From: Microcoleus asticus IPMA8
GTDB lineage: Bacteria > Cyanobacteriota > Cyanobacteriia > Cyanobacteriales > Microcoleaceae
Direction of reading: 5' to 3'
Length of the DNA: 24,398 bases
Assembly (NCBI RefSeq): GCF_013179805.1
Contig: NZ_SRRZ01000119.1
Coordinates: 1 to 24,398 of the forward strand
Shown: positions 7,701-14,421 of the stretch, piece by piece
Layout of the letters: each line of letters starts with the position of its first letter
Numbering within the stretch: the first letter of the stretch is position 1
Notes under the pieces: generated by a model
What the model was told of the DNA's origin: nothing
The model's input: only the letters and a program-made list of their open reading frames with translations
Databases searched by the model: none
Position numbers and translations under genes: made by a program

Positions 7701-7847
7701 GGCGGCCAATTGTCTCACGGAGCAATAATCGCTCGCGAGTACAAAATTCCCGCAGTTATGAATATTTCTGAAGCTACAACTTGCTTGCGAGACGGTCAAA
7801 AAGTCCGAGTAGACGGGTATCTCGGCACTGTAGAACTGCTCGAATAA
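4785..7847 (+). CDS. PlsY-type acyltransferase domain fused to PEP-synthase/Rph-like ATP-grasp and His-swivel protein
   Basis: The protein has 1020 residues. Residues ~1-185 are several membrane helices with the PlsY signature GLGTGNVGVSAAFIHGG (37-52) followed by GIAAVLAEIARG, as in acyl-phosphate:glycerol-3-phosphate acyltransferases. Residues ~205-480 are a PPDK_N ATP-grasp domain (DKAAKLSQL; IIVRSSAAGED at 301-311; GVMFSRNPLDGG; IEWSWDGEKVWILQSRP ending near 478). Residues ~480-910 are a helical central region. Residues ~915-1020 are the mobile PEP-utiliser domain with catalytic His978 in GGQLSHGAIIARE. The C-terminal PEP-binding barrel is absent, an order like rifampin phosphotransferase rather than PpsA. 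The ATG at 4785 has AGGAGA upstream. A second possible start, ATG 5355 (M191) after AGGGTGATG, could once have begun a separate gene. Lys/Glu/Arg heptamer-repeat inserts occupy ~254-278 and ~620-650. The substrate of the kinase part is unknown. Confidence 0.85.
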   Translation: MPLGTIALLLAASFSLGALPLTGWAVRVFSRRDLRGLGTGNVGVSAAFIHGGKLAGIAAVLAEIARGIVPVLAGRFWFPDTPGIAIALLIPLVAGRYAIARGGGVTNAVWGLLVFSPPVAVSSGIWGLLVWGLAQRWWGEGDRARLFASRCGCLCTPIWVWVWRQSMAEFLAAAGLALLLAAINFSQGDDMALSKSDQLFSLDDSLDAAICGDKAAKLSQLKRAGFNVPAGFIFSSKEEGSSATDYVTDVTDGTKKEEGRRKKEEGRRKKEEGRGAKRNAQHLSIPDALIQNIKAKIPDRIIVRSSAAGEDGDLSSAAGQYKTIGPVSTQAELLDAINRCRQSYWTSEAVAYRRQRQLLDTQMAVLIQPYIDSEFAGVMFSRNPLDGGSQVIIEALPGGAESVVGGQCTPVHLEIDFSKSESLEKQLTELKSNSIIAQSILAELVKQAQAIEAFFHGIPQDIEWSWDGEKVWILQSRPITNLQPFWTRTIAAEVIPGAIRQLTWSINRPLTCGVWGEIFQVVLGDRAIGLNFNETATLLGSHAYFNATLLGEIFRMMGLPEQGLEFLLRGQKMGKPPLGKILPNLPGLWRLVQRERALNADFEVDRTSIFLPALQSLDKEEGRGKKEEGRGSSEEEILMPNAQCPMPNDQYLMEVLERAEQIQEWLKPITYYNILGPIGLAIRKAIFRVSDEWLGNESAPEIASVRALKQLAQKLRQAAVSQSQETVSVAHLAQIFAESPALQADFEKWLDIYGYLSEVGTDIAVPTWREQPKIYQKLLISMAQKPETNLVEKRKLDLTFGQKWRLDKCQERAIVKNEISEIYARLLAHLRWTFLEIEACGLAMQVFQESGDIFYLEFGEIQQWIRSGASVSFQDTISQRRDRLVADRDRPIPPVVYGNLLPNSQKRSIEPATSATNIIQGIPASIGRVEGFVKICRTASTDLGENAIAVVPYTDAGWAPLLLGATAIIAEVGGQLSHGAIIAREYKIPAVMNISEATTCLRDGQKVRVDGYLGTVELLE
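5547..5606 (+). repeat. GGAAGAA heptanucleotide tandem repeat inside a coding region
   Basis: About eight and a half copies of the 7-mer GGAAGAA lie in the ATP-grasp part of the fusion gene, coding (KKEEGRR)n. A shorter direct repeat GTAACGGAT (two copies) immediately precedes it. The 7-mer has no stop in any of the six frames, so it stays open whatever the copy number. Confidence 0.95.
6641..6726 (+). repeat. Second heptamer-repeat block inside the fusion gene (GGAAGAA-type then ATGCCCA x4)
   Basis: Imperfect GGAAGAA/GGAAGAG units cover 6641-6675. Four perfect copies of ATGCCCA cover 6699-6726 (coding MPNAQCPMPN). The two heptamers are unrelated to each other, and both are stop-free. They fall in the central helical region of the encoded protein, in what looks like a linker. 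Confidence 0.93.
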
Positions 7848-7878
7848 ATGGAAATAAAAATGTAAAAACTTGTTTGTA

Positions 7879-7909
7879 GGTAGGGACACGGCAGTGCCGT
7901 GTCCCTACC
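7879..7909. repeat. Perfect inverted repeat between convergent genes, possible bidirectional terminator
   Basis: GGTAGGGACACGGCA at 7879-7893 and its exact complement at 7895-7909 are separated by one base. The realistic hairpin would have a ~13-bp stem and a small loop. It lies 31 bp after the fusion-gene stop and 48 bp before the convergent haloperoxidase stop, so it could end both transcripts, though no T run follows on either strand. GTAGGGACACGGCA-type palindromes recur widely in cyanobacterial intergenic DNA, so it may simply be a dispersed repeat. Confidence 0.7.
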
Positions 7910-7957
7910 GCTAGCTTCATAAACGTGGAATCTGCTGTATCTTCGAGTCCTACTTTC

Positions 7958-9685
7958 TTAGACTAAGAAATTCTGGACAACATAGTTCCCGACATTTCTA
8001 CCCGCACTCAAACCATTAACGTTAGCACTCATGAAATGAATGCCTCCGTAAAGGCGACTAATGCCAGATTCGTCGGCCGCTTGACTGAAGTTTTCAAAGG
8101 TTCGCAAACTGTTGACAGTCCTGTCTCCTCTATCTGCAAAGCCAAAATCCGAACCAAACACAGAACTCATCACTGCATCTGCCGCACCGCTAAAGGTACT
8201 GTGGCCAGACGTGTACTCAGGGAACGGCGGAGTAGTTATCAGCGGAGTCCACAGGGGGTCGGCAGTCGTGTTGGGATTGTTGTCCGTGTCAGCTTGCCGA
8301 ATAGCTGTAACCGGCCGCCAAAAGTTGTACTGATACTTGGCATCCCAGCAACTAATAGCTGCATCGGCTTCAGCAATATTCAGCAGGGCGAACAAGCGGG
8401 CGTTATCTTCCAGGGAGTTACCTGCCAGGGCCGAGGCATCTTGGGCGATTTGGTTCCAGTGACCCGGAGGGGTAAACGTACCTGCGCCGTTGGCCCAGAA
8501 TTTGGCGATGGCTGTTTGGTCGGGAGTCCGGGTGAGGCTGTCACTTTTGCCGATTTCTTTGACATAGTTAACTTCCTCTGCGTACTTGGCGCTGTCAAGC
8601 GCGGGCGGGCCGGGCGGGCGGAACTGAGAACCGCTAGTCATGGCAAAGGGAGTAACTTCTGCCCACTCTGGCGCCAGGGCGGGGGCAAGGGCAGGGGGAG
8701 TCGGCACCCAACTACCGGGGTCTGTTTTGGGGGTGTACTGCACTACTTTCGCGATGCCGTCTGTACTCCGCGAACTGATAATTTGGTCGGCAACTTGCTG
8801 TCCGAGGGCAATCCCGTCTTGTTTGGCTTTGCCGTCGGTAATTTTAGCTAAAGACGATGCGTATGCTTCGTTGAATGTGGCTGCTTGCGCTGGGTAGACG
8901 CTGACTAAGACGCGGTGGGCGGCTGCGGCGGTGGCAGCTTCTGCTGATGTACCTGCGGGTGGGTCTATTTCCACGAGGTAAGGGGTGTATTTTTTGCTGA
9001 TGGAGTTAACAGCATCGTAAATGGCTGCGTGAACCATTGCCATGTTGCGGGAGGCGAGGGGAGGCGCGGTGTTGCCTGTCCGCACTGCATTCAGCATGAC
9101 TCCGTTCCACTCAATGACAGGGTTTCCCGATAGCTGATTTGTGAAGTTGTTGCGGTCGATCGTGTTGCTGTTGACTCCGGTCAATACTGCTAAATATTCG
9201 CCCGTGAGTTTGTCTTGAATTAAGGTGCTGTTGCTGTTAGCGCCGATGCCTTGCTGGATGTTTAAATCTTCAAAGCTCAGGCCGTCTAGCAATCGAATTT
9301 TGTCATTGCCGTTGCCGAAGTCGGCGATGTAGTCGGCTGTGGCTAAAGTTTGGCCTCCGCTGCCTTTAGCAATGGCAAATATATCATCGCCTGTGCCGCC
9401 GCTGATGGTATCGCTACCTGCGCCCGCGTAGATGATATCGTTGCCGGAATCGCCATTAATTAGGTCGCTGCCTTTGCCTCCCCAGAGGATGTCGTCGTCT
9501 GCACCGCCGGTGATAGTATCGTTGCCTCGATCGCCGCAGATTTTGTCTTTGCCTACATCGCCTTCGATATAGTCGTCTCCGCTGTTGGCATAAATTATGT
9601 CGTTGCCATCCAATCCGTTAAATCTGTCTGGTTGGGTGGTTCCTTCAAGATAGTCAAATTTAGGACTAGGGGTGAGGGATGCCAT
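7958..9685 (-). CDS. Vanadium-dependent haloperoxidase with N-terminal RTX calcium-binding repeats
   Basis: The protein has 575 residues. Residues ~20-105 contain about nine RTX nonapeptides (GGxGxDxIx type, such as ICGDRGNDT and IYAGAGSDT) that form a calcium-binding beta-roll. A short capping segment follows (DYIADFGNGNDKIRL ... LAVLTGV). Residues ~190-575 match vanadium haloperoxidases of the PAP2 superfamily: NPVIEWNGVMLNAVR, KFWANGAG, FWRPVTAIR, YTSGHSTFSGAA with H495 (acid-base), and ISRLYGGIHF with R544 and H550 (vanadate ligand position). Such enzymes oxidise halides with hydrogen peroxide. No Sec signal is present; RTX repeats suggest type I-like export, but they usually lie at the C-terminus. 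The ribosome binding site is weak (AAAGAAAC). The gene lies downstream of an exporter operon on the same strand, 323 bp away. Confidence 0.9.
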   Translation of the reverse strand: MASLTPSPKFDYLEGTTQPDRFNGLDGNDIIYANSGDDYIEGDVGKDKICGDRGNDTITGGADDDILWGGKGSDLINGDSGNDIIYAGAGSDTISGGTGDDIFAIAKGSGGQTLATADYIADFGNGNDKIRLLDGLSFEDLNIQQGIGANSNSTLIQDKLTGEYLAVLTGVNSNTIDRNNFTNQLSGNPVIEWNGVMLNAVRTGNTAPPLASRNMAMVHAAIYDAVNSISKKYTPYLVEIDPPAGTSAEAATAAAAHRVLVSVYPAQAATFNEAYASSLAKITDGKAKQDGIALGQQVADQIISSRSTDGIAKVVQYTPKTDPGSWVPTPPALAPALAPEWAEVTPFAMTSGSQFRPPGPPALDSAKYAEEVNYVKEIGKSDSLTRTPDQTAIAKFWANGAGTFTPPGHWNQIAQDASALAGNSLEDNARLFALLNIAEADAAISCWDAKYQYNFWRPVTAIRQADTDNNPNTTADPLWTPLITTPPFPEYTSGHSTFSGAADAVMSSVFGSDFGFADRGDRTVNSLRTFENFSQAADESGISRLYGGIHFMSANVNGLSAGRNVGNYVVQNFLV

Positions 9686-10008
9686 GTTTCTTTATTGGAT
9701 ATTTTGATTAAAGCACAAAGATTCGTAACGTCTGTAGATGCTTAGGTGTGTTTACCCCTGATTTAATAGTATTAAACTTTCTGGTTGATAAGTAAACGCC
9801 ACAACCAAGCTTTATTTCATATTTAACGGGCTTTTTATGAAGTTTTGCGCTTTGAATATGCGTAAAAGTACAGATATTAAAACTGCATTAGATACTGCAA
9901 CGTTGGTAATTTTTTATAAAAAAACAGTTTTTTTAATATTTAGAGCCAGATAATTTTTACCAGCATAAAAAAAGGCGCAGATTGTGTAACTGAGTAAGTA
10001 TATATTGA
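9686..10008. other. Leader/intergenic region upstream of the haloperoxidase gene
   Basis: No gene was found. On the minus strand this is the promoter region for the haloperoxidase. The one regular element is a perfect 15-bp palindrome TTTAATAGTATTAAA at 9762-9776, about 80 bp before the start codon. It could be an operator, or chance in AT-rich DNA. I cannot place a confident -35/-10 pair. Confidence 0.45.
9762..9776. promoter_or_regulatory. 15-bp AT-rich palindrome upstream of haloperoxidase
   Basis: TTTAATA-G-TATTAAA is perfectly symmetric around the central base and lies 77-91 bp upstream of the haloperoxidase ATG. An operator role is possible but unsupported beyond its symmetry and position. 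Confidence 0.3.
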
Positions 10009-11229
10009 TTAAGCACTTCTCAAAGCTGCGATCGGGTCGAGTTTGGAGGCTTGGCGGGCGGGGACAACGCCGAAAAAGAGGCCGACTGCACCGGATACAC
10101 TGACAGCAAGGGCGATCGCCACGGGCGAAATACCAGCTTGCAAGGGCGTGAAATTACCTACAAGCAAGATACCGCCGATACCTACGCAAGTACCGACTAT
10201 CCCTCCGGCGGCGGATAAAATTACAGCTTCGACAATAAATTGAAATAAGATATCTTGTTGGGACGCTCCGATCGCCTTTCTGAGTCCGATTTCCTGAGTG
10301 CGTTCGCTGACGGACACCAGCATAATGTTCATAATCCCAATGCCGCCTACTAATAGGGAAATGCTGGCAACAGCAGTTAACATAAGTGTTAGAGCCCCGG
10401 AAATCGCACCCATTGTTGCCATTAAATCTTTTTGATTTCTCACTGTAAAGTCATCTTCGGTGGTAACTTTGTGCCGCAGTCTCAGCAAGTTTTCTACCTG
10501 AAATTGCGCCGCGTCCATTTGCAACTCATCTTTAATAGAAATATACATCGAGGTAACAGCTAAACCGTAGGGAGATTTCCGCCCGACAATGCGGTTGGCC
10601 ATTGTGGCAATCGGCACTGCGGCTGAGTTATCGTAATTCGTACCAAAAGATGTCCCTTTGGGTGCCAATACGCCAATTACTTTGAGGCTGACATTTTGGA
10701 TACGCACCTGTTCGCCCAAGGGATTTGTATTGCCAAAAAGTTTCTCCGCTAATTCTGAACCGAGAACCACAACTTGGTTACTTTGCTTAACATCTAGTTC
10801 GGTCAAAAACTGCCCTTTTGCCATTTCAAAGCTTCTGACTTCTAGAAATTCTGGAATCGTGCCAAAAATTAAAGCCGAAACATTTTTGTTGCTGTAGCGA
10901 ACTATTTCGGAACTGTTAAGTTCTGCTGACACGCCTTGAACGGAGGGGACTTGAGTTGCGATCGCTTTAGCGTCAGGCAGTACGAGAGTTTGAGGCGCAC
11001 TTGAGATCGTACTTCGCCTAGCGTTCGGTACTCCCGGCCTCACGATTAATACGTTTGTACCAAGGGATTGAACTTGTCCTGCTACAAATTTTTGAGCTCC
11101 TTCTCCAATGCCAATCATGGCAATTACTGAGGCATTGCCGACAATCATCCCGATCATTGTTAAACTGCTGCGAATTTTGTTTGCTAGCAGGGTTTGGCCG
11201 GCCATTTTGACGCTTTCAATAAAATTCAT
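10009..11229 (-). CDS. MacB/FtsX-type ABC exporter permease (second paralog)
   Basis: The 406-residue membrane protein has one N-terminal helix (~22-45, SLTMIGMIVGNASVIAMIGI), a periplasmic MacB_PCD domain (~50-270), and three C-terminal helices (ALTLMLTAVASISLLVGGIG; AVILSAAGGIVGTCVGIGG; AIALAVSVSGAVGLFFG). It ends ARQASKLDPIAALRSA, the typical FtsX/MacB tail. The cytoplasmic motif ERTQEIGLRKAIGAS, which contacts the ATPase, is intact. Unlike E. coli MacB it carries no ATPase domain. It is clearly paralogous to 12945-14162. An insertion sequence ends 5 bp before its ATG, which removes the native leader and any coupling to the upstream permease; the new leader has no Shine-Dalgarno sequence. 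Expression may depend on transcription from or through the element. Confidence 0.9.
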   Translation of the reverse strand: MNFIESVKMAGQTLLANKIRSSLTMIGMIVGNASVIAMIGIGEGAQKFVAGQVQSLGTNVLIVRPGVPNARRSTISSAPQTLVLPDAKAIATQVPSVQGVSAELNSSEIVRYSNKNVSALIFGTIPEFLEVRSFEMAKGQFLTELDVKQSNQVVVLGSELAEKLFGNTNPLGEQVRIQNVSLKVIGVLAPKGTSFGTNYDNSAAVPIATMANRIVGRKSPYGLAVTSMYISIKDELQMDAAQFQVENLLRLRHKVTTEDDFTVRNQKDLMATMGAISGALTLMLTAVASISLLVGGIGIMNIMLVSVSERTQEIGLRKAIGASQQDILFQFIVEAVILSAAGGIVGTCVGIGGILLVGNFTPLQAGISPVAIALAVSVSGAVGLFFGVVPARQASKLDPIAALRSA

Positions 11230-11313
11230 ACTTTTTGGAGTTTAGACTAAGCACAAATTGACTCAGGGTTAGCTGAGTAGAAATTGTGGTGAATTTAGAG
11301 AGATATTCCCAGG

Positions 11314-12621
11314 TTAACTAATGGATTTTGGTGATTTTTGGAACCGACCTTTACCCTTTTTGACCACAGGATAGCGACATCTTTGACTGCGAGGTTTTCC
11401 TGGTTGCCATCCGGTCGAATTTCCTCGGCGTTTGGGAGGAACAGTGGGAGTTCCAATCTTGATTAAAAGTGGAAGCATTGATTGTGCAACCCTTCCAGGG
11501 GTTAATTCAGAGAGAGACTTTTGCCAGGGGAGACGAATTTCTCTCACTAAATCCTTAGCTAACCATAATTGCCAGGTGACTAATGGCATCAAATCACTCC
11601 ATCGTTGACATTGTTCAGGGGTACTCAACTTCGGTACAGTCCAATGCAAGCTTTGTTTAGCTAAGCGATACCAGTGCTCGATGGTAAAACGACGTAGATA
11701 TAGTTGCCAAATTTCTGTAAGAGGTGGCATTTGGCGACCAATCCAAACTAACCACAAAGGTTGAGTTTTTAATTGACCTGTTATAGCTTCTAAGCGTTCT
11801 ACTAAAATCAGAGTCATCGGATGTTTGGGACTGCCTCGAAAATGTAAGTTATCCCATTTTCTCAATCTGATTCGTCCGAGTTTCGGTTCAAGAGATTCCA
11901 GTGTTTGTTCTGGTTTCCACCAGCTTTGAGTGTCATTAAGCTTAAACTGATTTCCATGAATTTTCGGTCGTCCTCTACCACTATAGGATGAAGGTGCTGA
12001 CCATAAGCAACGATTAGAACGAATACGCATTAGTTTATCAGCAGCGATCGCAGCGGTTGCTTTTACCAGAGGGGCACATCCATACTCACTATCAAATAGA
12101 GCGATCGGTCTATGCTGAAGATATTCACACACTTGTGCCAATTGTTGAGCGCCTTTAGTGATCGGGTTTTCCCAACTGGTAATACGTTCGTGTCTTAATG
12201 GGAGTGCCCAACTGCCACTGGTCGAAGGTATCCACGCGATCGTACTATAACCTTGACCGATACCAACAGGTATGCCATGAGGCAAGGCGGTGGGTTGATG
12301 TTCGTAGGTGCGCTCTTTGAGGGTAGGTGCATGAGGTCTCAACCATGCTGTATGATCGATCGCCAATACTGGACGTTCAACTTGAGACATCTGGTGGATG
12401 TATAGTTGCATCAATTTTGCTCGGTCTGGTCTACAATCTTGTAGTGCTTCATAGACACTCGACCACTGACGCCGAAATAAAGGATTTAGGGCTAAATCTC
12501 CTAAACATGAGACGTGGCGCGTCGTCATTACCGCGTCTGCTAGTTCAAAGGTGGCATCTTTGGCATGACCTAGACATTGATAAGCAAGTTGACGAAATTC
12601 TCGTAATTGTTCTAACTTCAT
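11314..12621 (-). CDS. DDE transposase (IS4/IS701-superfamily-like)
   Basis: This 435-residue protein has a DDE layout: D89 in LAIDHTAW, D177 in ALFDSEYG, and E315 in RFTIEHWYRLAKQSLHW. The sequence resembles the cyanobacterial putative transposases that NCBI groups as NF041680 (MKLEQLREFRQLAYQCLG..KDATFEL start, GQGYSTIAWIP). The exact IS family is uncertain; the apparent 6-bp target duplication does not settle it. The protein is uninterrupted and lies between perfect terminal inverted repeats. No strong Shine-Dalgarno precedes the ATG at 12621, and a hairpin lies ~55 bp upstream. Its C-terminus is Arg/Lys-rich. Confidence 0.9.
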   Translation of the reverse strand: MKLEQLREFRQLAYQCLGHAKDATFELADAVMTTRHVSCLGDLALNPLFRRQWSSVYEALQDCRPDRAKLMQLYIHQMSQVERPVLAIDHTAWLRPHAPTLKERTYEHQPTALPHGIPVGIGQGYSTIAWIPSTSGSWALPLRHERITSWENPITKGAQQLAQVCEYLQHRPIALFDSEYGCAPLVKATAAIAADKLMRIRSNRCLWSAPSSYSGRGRPKIHGNQFKLNDTQSWWKPEQTLESLEPKLGRIRLRKWDNLHFRGSPKHPMTLILVERLEAITGQLKTQPLWLVWIGRQMPPLTEIWQLYLRRFTIEHWYRLAKQSLHWTVPKLSTPEQCQRWSDLMPLVTWQLWLAKDLVREIRLPWQKSLSELTPGRVAQSMLPLLIKIGTPTVPPKRRGNSTGWQPGKPRSQRCRYPVVKKGKGRFQKSPKSIS

Positions 12622-12673
12622 TGCAGGTAGATTTGAGATTTTTTAGCTGAATTCTCAATCTTCTACCCTGATG

Positions 12674-12706
12674 CTGTCTGTTGAAACTATCGCAGACAGT
12701 TTTTTT
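12674..12706 (+). terminator. Hairpin plus T-run near the IS end (plus-strand terminator)
   Basis: CTGTCTG (12674-12680) pairs with CAGACAG (12693-12699) across a 12-base loop and is followed by seven Ts on the plus strand. It would stop transcription entering in the plus direction, opposite to the transposase. In minus-strand transcripts the same stem lies in the transposase leader. Confidence 0.55.
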
Positions 12707-12890
12707 CTCTGGTTGCAAGTCTCGGAGAACCTCAACGCTCGCTGATATCTATCTTATGGTTGAGTCTGATAGCTTGTCGCCAGCGACCATTGCCGTTGTT
12801 GAGAACTGTTCCCTACTCTCACAGTGATCGCACTTTTTAACCTGCTTAGTCTAAACTCCAATACTTTGTTATGAGTTATTTTTATAACAA

Positions 12891-12939
12891 TCAACAGTCA
12901 ACCGTCAACAGTCAACAGTCAACCGTCAACCGTCAACCA
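12891..12939 (+). repeat. Heptanucleotide repeat TCAACAG/TCAACCG x7
   Basis: Seven consecutive 7-bp units (TCAACAG, TCAACCG, TCAACAG, TCAACAG, TCAACCG, TCAACCG, TCAACCA) lie just downstream of the permease stop at 12945. They belong to the STRR class of filamentous cyanobacteria. No spacers are present, so it is not a CRISPR. Confidence 0.93.
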
Positions 12940-12944
12940 ACTAA

Positions 12945-14162
12945 TTAAGCACTTCTCAATGCCACGATCGGGTCTAATTTAGCAGCTTGTTTTGCAGGTA
13001 CGATGCCGAAAAATAAGCCGATACTGCCCGAAACACCTACTGCAAGTGCGATCGCCACTAGGGAAACACTAGCTTGCAGAGGAGTAAAAGCAGCGACTAA
13101 AAGCACGCCGCCGATACCGAATCCAGTACCGATCGCCCCGCCTGCTGCTGACAAAATCACAGACTCGATCATAAACTGAATTAGGATATCTTGCTGAGAA
13201 GCTCCGATCGCCTTTCTCAATCCAATTTCTTTGGTACGTTCGGTAACAGAAACCAGCATGATATTCATAATCCCGATGCCGCCGACAAACAGCGAAATTG
13301 CCGCCACGAAAGCCAACATCAACGTCAAAGCACCAGTAATACTACCCAAAGTATTCATCAAATCTTTCTGGTTGCGAACAGTAAAATCATCCTCTTTAGT
13401 AATTTTATGACGCAATCTCAGCAAATTTTCTATTTGAAATTGCGCAGCTTGCATCATAGTTTCATCCTTGATGGCAACCGAAATAAATGTTACTTTTGTA
13501 CCGTAGGGAGACGATCTACCTACGATCCGATTTGCCATTGTTGTCAGCGGTAAATAAACGTTCATATCTTGATTGTCGCCAAAACTAGAACCTTTTGCCT
13601 GCATGACCCCAATTACTTGAAAAGTCGAGTTTTTGATGCGAATGTATTGACCAACTGGCTGTGTATTGCCAAATAATTGTTCTGCTGCTTCTGAACCTAA
13701 AGCTACTACATTTTCTTCTCTTTCTAAATCTAATTTGCTTAAAAAACGACCTTGACCAACATCAAAGCTTCTGACTGTCAGAAATTCTGGGGTAGTTCCC
13801 ACAATCGAAGATGAGACATTTTTGTTGCGGTAGGTAACGAGTTGGCTGTCATTGAGAGTTGGTGCGACTTCTTGGACAGAAGGAACTTGAGATGCGATCG
13901 CCTCTGCATCTTCCACTACTAAAGTCTGGGGCGGAATCACCGGGCGGCTTTGCGCTTCAGGACTTCCGGGAATAATAAATAGCAAGTTTGAACCCAGAGA
14001 GTTAACTTGTCCCTCGATAAATGTTTGAGCTCCTTCCCCGATACCGATCATCGAAATGACCGAAGCATTGCCGATGATAATTCCTAACATCGTCAAGGTG
14101 CTGCGAAGCTTGTTGGCCATCAAAGTTGTGACAGCCATTTTGACGCTTTCAACAATATCCAT
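12945..14162 (-). CDS. MacB/FtsX-type ABC exporter permease (first paralog)
   Basis: This 405-residue permease has the same architecture as 10009-11229: an N-terminal helix (LTMLGIIIGNASVISMIGIG), a periplasmic MacB_PCD core, and three C-terminal helices. It has the coupling motif ERTKEIGLRKAIGAS and ends KQAAKLDPIVALRSA. The two align end to end with many identities and presumably arose by tandem duplication; they may form a heterodimer. The gene lies 257 bp downstream of the adaptor gene, a gap filled with repeats. A GATTTTA heptamer tract begins 6 bp upstream of the ATG, and no Shine-Dalgarno sequence is visible there. No ATPase gene is present in the window, although these permeases need one. 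The substrate is unknown. Confidence 0.9.
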   Translation of the reverse strand: MDIVESVKMAVTTLMANKLRSTLTMLGIIIGNASVISMIGIGEGAQTFIEGQVNSLGSNLLFIIPGSPEAQSRPVIPPQTLVVEDAEAIASQVPSVQEVAPTLNDSQLVTYRNKNVSSSIVGTTPEFLTVRSFDVGQGRFLSKLDLEREENVVALGSEAAEQLFGNTQPVGQYIRIKNSTFQVIGVMQAKGSSFGDNQDMNVYLPLTTMANRIVGRSSPYGTKVTFISVAIKDETMMQAAQFQIENLLRLRHKITKEDDFTVRNQKDLMNTLGSITGALTLMLAFVAAISLFVGGIGIMNIMLVSVTERTKEIGLRKAIGASQQDILIQFMIESVILSAAGGAIGTGFGIGGVLLVAAFTPLQASVSLVAIALAVGVSGSIGLFFGIVPAKQAAKLDPIVALRSA

Positions 14163-14167
14163 AATTC

Positions 14168-14199
14168 GATTTTAGATTTTAGATTTTAGATTTTAGATT
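14168..14199 (-). repeat. GATTTTA heptamer repeat in the permease leader
   Basis: Four full copies and one partial copy of GATTTTA (plus-strand reading) occupy the place where the ribosome binding site of the permease starting at 14162 would be expected. Confidence 0.9.
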
Positions 14200-14288
14200 G
14201 GGGATTTGGGATTGGGATTATTCGTGTCAACTTAATATTTAAACTCATAATAAATCTCACTTGTAGTCGAGTCTCGATATCCGTAAAT

Positions 14289-14342
14289 CCCTCTTAATAA
14301 GGGGGACTTTGAATACTCTTGTCCCCCCCTTATTAAGGGGGG
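14289..14342. repeat. Large imperfect inverted repeat, CCCCTTATTAAGGGG type
   Basis: CCCTCTTAATAAGGGGGAC at 14289-14307 pairs with GTCCCCCCCTTATTAAGGGG from 14321, with small bulges and a ~13-base loop. GGTTAGGGGGGATC follows. This C-tract/TTAATAA/G-tract element is a familiar dispersed cyanobacterial repeat. It lies between adaptor and permease genes and could attenuate or stabilise the operon mRNA. Confidence 0.75.
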
Positions 14343-14393
14343 TTAGGGGGGATCTCCGGCTTTGAAAACACCCTAGAGCGATCGATCTCAATA

Positions 14394-14421
14394 ATGCCCC
14401 ATGCCCTATGTCCCATGCCCT
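14394..14421 (-). repeat. ATGCCCT-type heptamer repeat touching the adaptor stop codon
   Basis: Four units (ATGCCCC, ATGCCCT, ATGTCCC, ATGCCCT) run directly into the end of the adaptor gene. The complement of the last two repeat bases supplies part of the TAG stop codon (14420-14422). Confidence 0.88.

Larger units (their letters stand above)
11235..12861 (-). mobile_element. Complete insertion sequence splitting an exporter operon
   Basis: The ends are perfect 18-bp inverted repeats, TTGGAGTTTAGACTAAGC at 11235-11252 and its complement at 12844-12861, enclosing one transposase gene. Both ends are flanked by TACTTT (11229-11234 and 12862-12867), read as a 6-bp target duplication. The length is 1627 bp. 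Perfect ends and an intact transposase suggest a recent and possibly still mobile insertion. It separates two paralogous permease genes of one operon. Confidence 0.9.

Noticed and set aside
8036..8851. 271-codon plus-strand open frame antisense to the haloperoxidase
   Set aside because: No family resemblance, Cys/Arg-rich composition typical of an antisense shadow, and the minus-strand gene is clearly real.
12891..12939. CRISPR array
   Set aside because: Units are 7 bp, directly abutting, with no spacers; it is a short tandem repeat.
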